In this document: in pieces, positions 1 to 6,120 of the stretch | How the letters are laid out: the number at the start of each line of letters is the position of its first letter | How positions within the stretch are numbered: the stretch's first letter is position 1 | From: Oscillospiraceae bacterium | Lineage (GTDB): Bacteria; Bacillota_A; Clostridia; Oscillospirales; Oscillospiraceae | Reading direction: 5' to 3' | Length of the DNA: 6,471 nt | Assembly: GCA_017396725.1 (NCBI GenBank) | Contig: JAFQLA010000311.1 | Span: 1-6,471, forward strand | Notes under the pieces: model-generated | Told to the model about the DNA's origin: nothing | What the model saw: only the letters and a program-made list of their open reading frames with translations | Database searches by the model: none | Program-made: the position numbers and the translations under genes

Positions 1-1263
1 CACTACGATCTCACCGTTGACGAATACCGTATCCACATCACCGCCGTTGGCATTGTATACCAGTGCGGAATCCGGCTTATGAACGGGCGCGATATGGGGC
101 TTCTTCCAATCCACCAGCAGCATATCCGCCATATAACCGGGAGCGATGACGCCGAGGTTCTTTTCCATGCCGATGGCCTTTGCGCCGCCACGGCAGGCCA
201 TTTCCAGAATATCGCGGGGATAGAATACCTGAGAGTCCAGCGTTACCACCTTGTGAAGGCAGGCAGTATACTTAAGGGTACCCAGCATTTCCTGGGCGTT
301 GTTGCTGCCGGGGCCATCGGTAGCAAGAGCTACGGGAATGCCCATCTTCCACATTTCCGGCACGCGGGCCACACCGTCTGCCAGATACATGTTGGCAACG
401 GGGCAGTGAACGATCTGGGAACCTCTTGCCTTTACCAGTTCCAGTTCATGGTCATCCAGCCAGATGGAATGCACCAGCAGAGTATCTTCGTCCAGCACGC
501 CGAACTCATCGTAAAGCTCCACATTGCGCTGACCGTTATACATCTTGGCGGTCTTGATGACCACATCCTCGTCTTCCGCAGTGTGGATCTGATACTTGAT
601 GCCAAGCTCCTTGGCAAGGGCCTTGGACTTTTTGTAAAGTTCGGGAGTAACTGCCCAGGAGTTGATGGGGCCTGCGCTGAGGCTCAAACGGCCGTTATCC
701 CTGCCGCTCCACTCTGCGTGCAGGCGGCTGATATCGGCAAGAATGCGGTCATCCGTTTCACGGAAGCTCTTATAATAGGTCTCCATGTTGGCGAAAGTAC
801 GGCAGAGATTGCCGCGGATGCCGGAATCTTCCATAGCTTTGAAAATGGCATCGCCGTTTTTCAAAGAGGTATAAATGTAGTGCTGGTCGATCACACCGGT
901 GGCACCGGTGCGCAGATTTTCCACGCAGCCAATAAGACCTGCATAGTAGAAATCCTCTTCGGTCATAAGATCGGAGAAGGGCCAGATCTCTTCGCTGAGC
1001 CACTGGAAGAGATGCTTGTCGTCAGCAAGGCCGCGCATAAAGGTCTGGAACATATGGCTGTGTGCATTGACGATACCGGGCATGAGGATCTTATCCCCTG
1101 CTTCCACTACCTTGTCTGCTTCCAGCTCCAGCTGCGCCATGCGCTGTGCGTCGGAACCCACTTCCTTGATGTCGGTGCCTTCCACCAGCACAAAGCCGTT
1201 GCGGATAATATCGTAATTATCATTTACTGTAACGATCCAGGGATTTTTAATCAGAGTTTTCAT
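1..1263 (-). CDS. Amidohydrolase of the ATZ/TRZ (MtaD-like) family, 3' end cut by the window
   Basis: The open frame runs from ATG at 1263 to the left edge (421 codons, no stop); full-length relatives are about 430-450 aa, so little is missing. The metal-site residues of the amidohydrolase superfamily are all present: HxH in NAHSH (H68, H70), H227 with E230 in IHTAE, H265 in LLVHS and D316 in ATDG. The stretch FMRGLADD...EEIWP (about 75-95) and the HCPVAN motif (286-291) resemble 5-methylthioadenosine/S-adenosylhomocysteine deaminases and triazine/8-oxoguanine-type aminohydrolases. It is therefore probably a cytosolic, single-metal (Zn or Fe) hydrolytic deaminase of an amino-heterocycle. It starts 19 nt past the stop of the molybdenum hydroxylase subunit, so the two are co-transcribed and a purine- or pterin-like substrate is plausible (inference). 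The purine-rich AAAGGA begins at the upstream stop codon and is rather far (about 15 nt) from the ATG. Family assignment is secure; substrate is not. Confidence 0.9.
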   Translation of the reverse strand, partial: MKTLIKNPWIVTVNDNYDIIRNGFVLVEGTDIKEVGSDAQRMAQLELEADKVVEAGDKILMPGIVNAHSHMFQTFMRGLADDKHLFQWLSEEIWPFSDLMTEEDFYYAGLIGCVENLRTGATGVIDQHYIYTSLKNGDAIFKAMEDSGIRGNLCRTFANMETYYKSFRETDDRILADISRLHAEWSGRDNGRLSLSAGPINSWAVTPELYKKSKALAKELGIKYQIHTAEDEDVVIKTAKMYNGQRNVELYDEFGVLDEDTLLVHSIWLDDHELELVKARGSQIVHCPVANMYLADGVARVPEMWKMGIPVALATDGPGSNNAQEMLGTLKYTACLHKVVTLDSQVFYPRDILEMACRGGAKAIGMEKNLGVIAPGYMADMLLVDWKKPHIAPVHKPDSALVYNANGGDVDTVFVNGEIVV

Positions 1264-1282
1264 ACCGTGAACCTGCTTTCCT

Positions 1283-3535
1283 TTATTTTGCCTGAAGATA
1301 ATAATCCTCATTTTTCACGCCGCCGCCCCAGCGGTAAGGCAGATCATTGATCTCAACCTGCAGCGCGTTGACCACGGCGTTCATCACCGCGGGAGCCGCA
1401 GGCACCACAGAGGCCTCACCGATGCTCTTGGCGCCGAAGGGACCGCCGGGCTCGCCGGCTTCAATGAAGTCCACCTGCATTTTGGGCATTTCGTTGATAT
1501 GAGGAATGTGATACTTTACAAGGTTATCGACATCATTGACGCCCTCTTCATTGATATGAAGGCCTTCATAAAGCGCATAGCCAATACCCATGGGAATGGC
1601 ACCTTCCAACTGACCTTCAATACCCATTCGGTTGATGACCTTACCCACATCGTGGACAGCCACATAGTCAGTGACCTGCACATTGCCGTTTTCCATATTC
1701 ACCTTCACGCGGGCAAAGTGAGCGCCGTAAGCCGTGGGACCGTTGCTCATAACATGGGATTCCTGGCAGATGATCTCGCGGTGAGATACCGCCTGCGCGT
1801 GGACCACCACATCGCAAAGGCTCACCGTCTTATCGCTGACGGTGGAATGAACGCCCATTTCCACCAGTTCCAGATTTTCAAGAGGTTCCTGCATGAGGAG
1901 GGAGGCTTCTTTCAAAAGCTCCTGCGCCGTAGTCTCCGCCGTTTTCTTGGCAGCGGAACAGCCCACATACACGCCATGGCTGGAATAGTCGCCAAGGTTC
2001 CAGGGCACCGCGTCGGTATCCGCTTCCACGCAGGTGATGGATTCCAGCGGGATCTTCAGCACGTTGGATACCACCTGTGTCTGAGCAGTGACAGAGCCAT
2101 TACCCATATCGTGGCTGCCGGTATAGTACACGCAGGTGCCGTCTTCGTTCATTTTGATCATCACGCAGATCTGATCACGATGCGCGCCGAAGCAGCCGCA
2201 GCCGTGAGCACCCACTGCCATGCCCACGCCCACACGGTACTTGCCGTTTTCGGTATCGATGGGAGCCCAGTTTTTCATAAGCTCTTCGCCCCGCGTCACG
2301 CAATCTTTCACATGGGGGTTACCCAGAGAATAGAAACCGATGGGATCGAGGGAATCGGGATCCACCAGATTTTTCAGCTGGAACTCCTCCAGGCTCATGC
2401 CCAGTTCTTTTGCGATCTTATTGAACTGGCGCTGCTGACCGAAGAAGGCCTGAGGCGAACCGTAACCGCGCATAGCGCCGGCTTCGGGGGTGTTGGTGTA
2501 GACTGCCTGACCCTTAAAGTGGACATTGGGGCATTTATAAACCTTAAAAACCTTGTGGCTCAAAGCTCCAAGGACATTCATGCAGCTGCCGGCATAAGCG
2601 CCGGTATTGGTAATGATATGGATATTCTGCGCAACAACAGTACCGTCATTTTTCACGCCGGTTTTGATGTACACCACAGAGCCGTGACGGGTGCGGGTGG
2701 AATTGATGCAGGCCTCGCGGGAATATTCCACGCGGACAGGCTTGCCGGTCTTCATGGAAAGAAGTGCCGCAACGGGCTCCACTGTAGCTTCCAGCTTACC
2801 GCCGAAAGCGCCGCCGATACCGGGCGTCACCACGCGGATGCGGCTGAGGGGTTTGGAGAAAATGCGGCTGAGCAGAATACGCATAGAGAAAGTATTCTGA
2901 TTGCTGGTATACAAAGTCAGCTTGCCCGTGGCATCACAGTGTGCCAGCGCCACATGGTGCTCAATGGCGGCGTGATGAATGGGCTGCGTGGTATAGCGGT
3001 CTTCGAAAATGCGGTCAGCTTCGGCGAAGCCATCTTCAGGCTTACCTGCGGTATGTTCGATGGTAGCAATAATATTGCTCTGGCCGTGAATGGGGTATGC
3101 CCCCTCCTCCATGGCCTTTTCCACATCGGTATAATAGGGCAGTTCCTCATATTCCACTTCAATGAGCTTTACCGCCTCGCGCGCGATGGCACGGGTATCT
3201 GCCGCAACGGCAGCCACACGGTCACCCACATAGCGAACGGTGCTATTGAGAATGTGCTCGGTATTGATGAGCTGATGCTCATAAAAACGGATGGCGCTGT
3301 TGAACACCACGCCGGGATCATCTTCATAAGTCAAAACCGCGCGCACACCGGGCAGAGCCTTTGCCTTGCTGGTATCAATGCGCTTGATGCGGGCATGAGG
3401 AACAGAGCTGAACAGCACTTCGCCATAAAGCATATCGGGCAGGAACATATCCCCCACATACTGTTTTTGTCCCGTGACCTTCAGTGCCGCATCACGGATG
3501 GGCGTATTTTCGCCGATATTCTGATATTTTTTCAA
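1283..3535 (-). CDS. Xanthine dehydrogenase family protein, molybdopterin-binding (large) subunit
   Basis: A 750-aa protein, the usual length of a stand-alone Mo subunit. Such subunits hydroxylate N-heterocycles or aldehydes at a molybdopterin cofactor and pass electrons to separate 2Fe-2S and FAD subunits. The N-terminal a/b-hammerhead domain spans about 15-130, followed by the Mo-cofactor domains. Visible motifs are SNQNT (Q213, matching bovine Gln767), GGAFGGK (241-247), RTRH (281-284), AMRGYGSPQ (354-362, R356 matching Arg912), DMGNG (476-480) and GAKSIGEAS (701-709), with E707 as the catalytic base matching Glu1261. The residue after GGAFGGK is Leu248, where bovine XO has Glu802, so xanthine specificity is doubtful. 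The start is TTG at 3535, chosen because a full GGAGGTG lies 6 nt upstream and the conserved IGENTPIRDAALKVTG begins at residue 7; the next Met is residue 30, inside the domain. It is the first gene of its transcript. No FeS or FAD subunit gene is seen in the window. Confidence 0.95.
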   Translation of the reverse strand: MKKYQNIGENTPIRDAALKVTGQKQYVGDMFLPDMLYGEVLFSSVPHARIKRIDTSKAKALPGVRAVLTYEDDPGVVFNSAIRFYEHQLINTEHILNSTVRYVGDRVAAVAADTRAIAREAVKLIEVEYEELPYYTDVEKAMEEGAYPIHGQSNIIATIEHTAGKPEDGFAEADRIFEDRYTTQPIHHAAIEHHVALAHCDATGKLTLYTSNQNTFSMRILLSRIFSKPLSRIRVVTPGIGGAFGGKLEATVEPVAALLSMKTGKPVRVEYSREACINSTRTRHGSVVYIKTGVKNDGTVVAQNIHIITNTGAYAGSCMNVLGALSHKVFKVYKCPNVHFKGQAVYTNTPEAGAMRGYGSPQAFFGQQRQFNKIAKELGMSLEEFQLKNLVDPDSLDPIGFYSLGNPHVKDCVTRGEELMKNWAPIDTENGKYRVGVGMAVGAHGCGCFGAHRDQICVMIKMNEDGTCVYYTGSHDMGNGSVTAQTQVVSNVLKIPLESITCVEADTDAVPWNLGDYSSHGVYVGCSAAKKTAETTAQELLKEASLLMQEPLENLELVEMGVHSTVSDKTVSLCDVVVHAQAVSHREIICQESHVMSNGPTAYGAHFARVKVNMENGNVQVTDYVAVHDVGKVINRMGIEGQLEGAIPMGIGYALYEGLHINEEGVNDVDNLVKYHIPHINEMPKMQVDFIEAGEPGGPFGAKSIGEASVVPAAPAVMNAVVNALQVEINDLPYRWGGGVKNEDYYLQAK

Positions 3536-3540
3536 AACTG

Positions 3541-3547
3541 CACCTCC
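3541..3547 (-). promoter_or_regulatory. Strong ribosome binding site for the hydroxylase TTG start
   Basis: On the minus strand GGAGGTG is followed by CAGTT and a further T-rich junction, then TTG at 3535-3533, an ideal Shine-Dalgarno distance. This site decides the start codon, because no ATG or GTG lies at a suitable distance. Confidence 0.85.
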
Positions 3548-3563
3548 GGATGAGAACCCACAA

Positions 3564-3588
3564 TAATCATATATTCATTATATGATTA
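3564..3588. promoter_or_regulatory. Perfect 10-bp inverted repeat, probable operator
   Basis: The arm TAATCATATA (3564-3573) and its exact complement TATATGATTA (3579-3588) flank a 5-nt centre TTCAT. The 25-bp AT-rich dyad lies 29 bp upstream of the hydroxylase start. It has no following U-tract, so it is unlikely to be a terminator. On the minus strand it contains TATAAT (3582-3577), so a bound dimeric regulator would cover the -10 or the transcription start. The cognate regulator is not in the window, and the sequence does not match a binding site I recognise. Confidence 0.6.
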
Positions 3589-3616
3589 GTCTACCATCGT
3601 TTTTTCCTAAAATCAA
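3588..3616 (-). promoter_or_regulatory. Candidate sigma-A promoter of the hydroxylase-amidohydrolase operon
   Basis: Read on the minus strand, TTGATT (3616-3611) and TAGACT (3593-3588) are separated by 17 bp, each matching four of six consensus positions. Transcription would then start inside the palindrome. The alternative is the perfect TATAAT at 3582-3577, but it has only A-rich sequence at the -35 position, as would fit an activator-dependent promoter. A promoter is expected here because a terminator for the previous operon lies just upstream. Which -10 is used cannot be settled by eye. Confidence 0.4.
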
Positions 3617-3650
3617 TGCCTATTTGTAATTTCATCGCATTATATAGAGA

Positions 3651-3677
3651 AAAAGAAGGGGAGTCTCCCCTTCTTTT
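3651..3677 (-). terminator. Rho-independent terminator of the exporter/thioredoxin-like operon
   Basis: The arms AAAAGAAGGGGA and TCCCCTTCTTTT (3651-3662 and 3666-3677) form a 12-bp stem with a 3-nt loop, or 11 bp with a 5-nt loop. On the minus strand the stem ends in a U-rich run (UUCUUUUUC). The stop codon of the thioredoxin-like gene (3676-3678) overlaps the base of the stem. The hairpin separates this operon from the hydroxylase operon on the same strand. Confidence 0.85.
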
Positions 3678-3999
3678 ATCGGTATTGCTCCAGAATCTCT
3701 GCCATTTCCGCCTCTTCAGGCATCCATCCACAGAATTTCATCTCACCGTTGATATAGATGGCGGGCACACAATGATAGTCGCTGCCCGGTCCCATCAGCT
3801 TTTGATGCATGGTTTTGCAGCCGGGACAGTAATTATAGATGCAGGCGATATCCAGCCCCAGCGCATCGATCTCGGCTTCATCCGTCACCCGCTCAAGCGT
3901 ATAGTCCAGGCCCGAGCTGCAGAGCATTTTTTCGAGACTTTGCTGGTAATACTCGTTTCTGGGGCAGGTGGAGGTATAAAGTTTTACCTGAATCGCCAT
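3676..3999 (-). CDS. Small cysteine-rich thioredoxin-fold protein, function unknown
   Basis: A 107-aa protein starting at ATG 3999, with AAGGAG 8 nt upstream; that site overlaps the stop of the preceding gene, 12 nt away. There is no signal peptide or membrane segment, so it should be cytosolic. The pattern VKLYTSTCPRN (5-15) looks like the first strand and active-site loop of glutaredoxin/thioredoxin-like proteins, and VPAIYINGEMKFCG (78-91) like the cis-Pro strand and hairpin of redox-active-disulfide-type proteins. The first motif keeps only its leading Cys (CPRN, C12). A classical-looking CPGC (C58-C61) sits instead in the middle of the chain, in what appears to be an insertion between EIDALGLD (43-50) and the cis-Pro strand. 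In total there are seven Cys (12, 27, 53, 58, 61, 77, 90). Possible roles are a disulfide reductase, a thiol relay or a metal-binding protein; none is proven. It is co-transcribed after the exporter pair. Confidence 0.8.
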   Translation of the reverse strand: MAIQVKLYTSTCPRNEYYQQSLEKMLCSSGLDYTLERVTDEAEIDALGLDIACIYNYCPGCKTMHQKLMGPGSDYHCVPAIYINGEMKFCGWMPEEAEMAEILEQYR

Positions 4000-4011
4000 A
4001 GCAGATTCTCC

Positions 4012-4467
4012 TTATTTCTGTAATTCCTTTTTCATAGTCGCGCGCAGCGCAGCACAAATGCGGAAAACCGAAGTGGCGGCAATGATGCCGATGGCAATAA
4101 AGGCTGCCAGTTCCAGCGTGGTGAGCGCCGTTTCCGCAAAAAGATCCCACTGTTCTTTCATGGCATAGTTCATGCTGGAATAGAGTCCGCTTCCGGGCAC
4201 CAAAGGGATCACACCGGGCGCCAGAAATGTGGTAGCCGGCGTTTTCTCCACACGGGCAAAGATTTCAGAAAACGCCGTGACTGCTGCCGCTGCCAGCAAA
4301 TAGCGCACGTTTTCGGAAACGCTCCAGATAGCTGCCGCATGGTACATAGCCCAGCCCAGCACACCCGCAAGCGTTGCAAGCATCAGCTTTTTTCCGCGGA
4401 TATTATAAAGAATGCCAAAGCCAAAAGTACCAATACCTGCAGCCAGTACAGAAATCAGAATCTTCAC
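4012..4467 (-). CDS. Threonine/serine exporter family, short membrane subunit (YjjB-like, ThrE_2)
   Basis: A 151-aa, very hydrophobic protein with about five membrane spans (roughly 3-21, 29-49, 55-72, 80-97 and 114-137) and a basic C-terminal tail (RATMKKELQK). The APGVIPLVPGSGLY motif (83-96) is the signature of the C-terminal half of ThrE-type exporters, encoded separately in YjjP/YjjB systems. E. coli YjjB has similar length and is reported to act with YjjP in succinate export; ThrE of Corynebacterium exports threonine and serine. The start is GTG at 4467, overlapping the upstream TGA as GTGA, with GGGAGGTG 6-7 nt upstream, so translational coupling to the partner is likely. The substrate cannot be read from the sequence. 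Confidence 0.9.
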   Translation of the reverse strand: MKILISVLAAGIGTFGFGILYNIRGKKLMLATLAGVLGWAMYHAAAIWSVSENVRYLLAAAAVTAFSEIFARVEKTPATTFLAPGVIPLVPGSGLYSSMNYAMKEQWDLFAETALTTLELAAFIAIGIIAATSVFRICAALRATMKKELQK

Positions 4468-5228
4468 AGCGCACCTCCCGCCACCTGTGCTGCCAGCAGA
4501 TAGCCGGCCGCAATCGCCACAGCCGAAAGAATAGCGCTCAGGAACCGCAGAAGACCCGACATCATATCTCCGTCGATCATATCGCGCAGAGAATTTGTCA
4601 GCGCGCGGCCGGGGATGAGCAGCATAATGGTGCCGATGATCATGATGGCCGCATCCTGCACAAAACCGCTGAGCACAGCCCCCGCCGCCCCCAGCGACAA
4701 AACAAAGGATGCCGCAAGGTTCCCGAAAAGCTGGTTTACCCCCGCCTTATCCATGCAATAGGTGATAAGGCGGGTCATAATACCGAGGACAAATGCCCCC
4801 AAGGCATCCTTTCCCCCGCCGCCGAAAAATACAGCAAAGCCTCCCGCAGCCACGGCTGCTGCCAGGATCTCCAACCATACAGGGAAGCGCTTTTCCGATA
4901 CGATCTCTTCAAAACGCTGACGGATATACTCATAGGAAGGCAGATCACGGCAGATCTCACGGGAGAGGTCGTTAAGCCGATGGAGACGGTAAAGATCGGT
5001 AGCATCCTTGGAAATACGGCGGGAAAGCGTGGTGTGCTCCCCCTGCGCATCCTGCACGGTCACCACCATGCTGGAGGTAATGGTAAAAACATCCACATGA
5101 CGGCAGCCGTAGGCCTTGCCGATAAGCTGCACCGTCCGCTCCACACGGCGCACTTCCGCACCGCAGATCAGCATTTCCGCACCGATATCCATAGCGCAGC
5201 TGATAAGCTCTTTTGTCTGCATCCCCAT
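4464..5228 (-). CDS. Threonine/serine exporter family, long subunit (YjjP-like, ThrE/DUF1212)
   Basis: A 254-aa protein, close to the size of E. coli YjjP. The soluble N-terminal part (1-115) carries ICGAEVRRVERT (21-32) and SSMVVTV (52-58), typical of the family. About five membrane spans follow (roughly 117-136, 142-157, 169-188, 191-206 and 227-249). The conserved loop LIPGRALTNSLRDMIDGD (204-221) lies after the fourth span and is the best family signature. It should form an inner-membrane exporter with the short subunit encoded next, with which it overlaps by 4 nt. The start is ATG 5228 with AAGGA about 8 nt upstream; Met3 is a less well spaced alternative. It heads the operon behind a strong promoter. 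Amino acids (Thr, Ser) or C4-dicarboxylates are both possible substrates. Confidence 0.92.
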   Translation of the reverse strand: MGMQTKELISCAMDIGAEMLICGAEVRRVERTVQLIGKAYGCRHVDVFTITSSMVVTVQDAQGEHTTLSRRISKDATDLYRLHRLNDLSREICRDLPSYEYIRQRFEEIVSEKRFPVWLEILAAAVAAGGFAVFFGGGGKDALGAFVLGIMTRLITYCMDKAGVNQLFGNLAASFVLSLGAAGAVLSGFVQDAAIMIIGTIMLLIPGRALTNSLRDMIDGDMMSGLLRFLSAILSAVAIAAGYLLAAQVAGGAL

Positions 5229-5257
5229 CGCTCTTTCCTTCTTGTAATTTCTTTTTG

Positions 5258-5285
5258 ATTATAGCATCCGTTGATATTTTTTCAA
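5258..5285 (-). promoter_or_regulatory. Sigma-A promoter of the exporter/thioredoxin-like operon
   Basis: On the minus strand TTGAAA (5285-5280), a 16-bp spacer and a perfect TATAAT (5263-5258) preceded by TGC, i.e. an extended -10. Predicted transcription starts near 5251, giving a leader of about 22 nt that contains the AAGGA ribosome binding site. A short GTTGA/TCAAC inverted repeat (5270-5286) overlaps the -35. Confidence 0.75.
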
Positions 5286-5308
5286 CCTTTTTCCTTTTCT
5301 TTGCCGCG

Positions 5309-5337
5309 TTGCGAAAAAACAACTTTCGTGCTATGAT
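5309..5337 (+). promoter_or_regulatory. Sigma-A promoter of the SDR gene
   Basis: TTGCGA (5309-5314), a 17-bp spacer and TATGAT (5332-5337) preceded by TGC, an extended -10. It is divergent from the exporter promoter, with 23 bp between the two -35 boxes. Transcription should start near 5344, shortly before AAGGAGGT (5354-5361) and the ATG at 5368. Confidence 0.65.
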
Positions 5338-5367
5338 AACGCCAACACGGATCAAGGAGGTACCCCT

Positions 5368-6075
5368 ATGTCCCAGCGCACCGTTCTCATCACCGGCGCT
5401 TCCAGCGGTTACGGTCTTGCCGCCGCCAAGCTTTTTGCCGCCGCAGGCGACACCGTGATCCTTGCCGCCCGCCGCCGGGAGATGCTGCTTGCCGCGCAAA
5501 AGGAAGTTCCCGGCAGCGTTATCTTTCCCATGGATGTCACGAAAATTTCCGATTGGCAGGCCTGCCATGATTTTGTGACCGCCAATTTTGAAAAGCTGGA
5601 TATTCTCATCAATAATGCCGGCGGCGGGATCCGCATCGATTATCTCGACCGCCTTACCCCGGAGGAGATCAACGAGGTCATCACACTGAACCTCACCAGT
5701 GTGATCTACGGCTGCCATACCTTCATGGATATCTTTAAGCGTCAGCGCCACGGCACCATCGTAAATATCTCCTCTATCTCCGCCCGCTACAACTGGGAGA
5801 CCTGGACGGTTTACGGCGCCGCCAAGGCAGGCGTTGCCAATTTCTCCAAAGGTCTCTATACCGAGCTGCAGCCTTACGGTGTGCGGGTCTCCTGTCTCTA
5901 CCCCGCCCTTACCGCAACCGGTTTCCAGAAAGCTGCCCACACCGATGAAACGGAGGGTACACTCCAGGCTGAACATGTGGCAGACGCCATCTTCTACGCC
6001 TGCAGCCTTCCCGAAGGCGTTGTGCTGCAGGATATCAGCGTCTGGGGAACAGACCAGTCCGTGCAGCCTCTTTAA
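5368..6075 (+). CDS. Short-chain dehydrogenase/reductase, classical type, YdfG-like
   Basis: A 235-aa cytosolic oxidoreductase with every classical SDR motif: TGASSGYG cofactor loop (9-16), AARRRE after the second strand (33-38; the arginines favour NADP(H)), D56 in MDVT, NNAG (82-85), N108 in TLNLTS, S136 in NISSIS, and Y149/K153 in YGAAK. The S-Y-K tetrad is therefore intact and the protein should be active. The aromatic residue in the glycine loop, the RRxExL stretch and the C-terminal SVWGTDQSV resemble YdfG-type 3-hydroxy acid dehydrogenases, which act on serine, allo-threonine and related 3-hydroxy acids. That sub-assignment is by eye and tentative. The start is ATG 5368 with AAGGAGGT 6 nt upstream. 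The gene appears monocistronic, between its own promoter and a hairpin terminator, and divergent from the exporter operon. Confidence 0.93.
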   Translation: MSQRTVLITGASSGYGLAAAKLFAAAGDTVILAARRREMLLAAQKEVPGSVIFPMDVTKISDWQACHDFVTANFEKLDILINNAGGGIRIDYLDRLTPEEINEVITLNLTSVIYGCHTFMDIFKRQRHGTIVNISSISARYNWETWTVYGAAKAGVANFSKGLYTELQPYGVRVSCLYPALTATGFQKAAHTDETEGTLQAEHVADAIFYACSLPEGVVLQDISVWGTDQSVQPL

Positions 6076-6078
6076 ACA

Positions 6079-6112
6079 AAAAAGCATGCAAGCAAAAGCT
6101 TGCATGCTTTTT
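6079..6112. terminator. Bidirectional hairpin terminator between the SDR gene and fba
   Basis: The arms AAAAAGCATGCAAGC (6079-6093) and GCTTGCATGCTTTTT (6098-6112) are perfect complements around an AAAA loop. T-runs follow in both directions (TTTTTCTTTTTC on plus, TTTTTTGTTT on minus). It lies 3 nt after the SDR stop and 8 nt after the fba stop, so it should serve both convergent genes. Confidence 0.9.
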
Positions 6113-6120
6113 CTTTTTCA

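Noticed and set aside
79..1350. 423-codon plus-strand open frame opposite the amidohydrolase
   Set aside because: It is an in-register antisense shadow like the one over the hydroxylase. The minus strand carries all five metal-site motifs of an amidohydrolase.
1499..3553. 684-codon open frame on the plus strand opposite the hydroxylase gene
   Set aside because: It is in codon register with the real gene, so its stops would arise only from TTA, CTA or TCA codons, which the gene avoids. The translation is His/Ala-rich with no recognisable domain, while the opposite strand encodes a complete known family.
3564..3588. Palindrome considered as a second terminator or attenuator
   Set aside because: The stem is almost entirely A-T with no U-tract after it, and it lies in the promoter zone rather than downstream of a gene.
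3616..4023. 135-codon plus-strand open frame over the thioredoxin-like gene
   Set aside because: It reads through the terminator hairpin and opposite a minus-strand gene that has its own RBS and recognisable fold motifs.
4374..5258. 294-codon plus-strand open frame opposite the exporter genes
   Set aside because: It is in register with the long exporter gene, spans the overlap of two real genes, and has low-complexity His/Arg/Gln-rich content with no domain.
4972..6105. 377-codon minus-strand open frame opposite the SDR and the promoter region
   Set aside because: It is in register with the SDR, runs through the divergent promoters and into the exporter gene out of frame, and shows no domain. 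The SDR on plus has all classical motifs and its own promoter, RBS and terminator.
6079..6112. Hairpin with nested GCATGC considered as a mobile-element end or repeat
   Set aside because: It is single-copy in the window, sits between convergent stop codons and is flanked by T-runs on both sides, which fits a bidirectional terminator.
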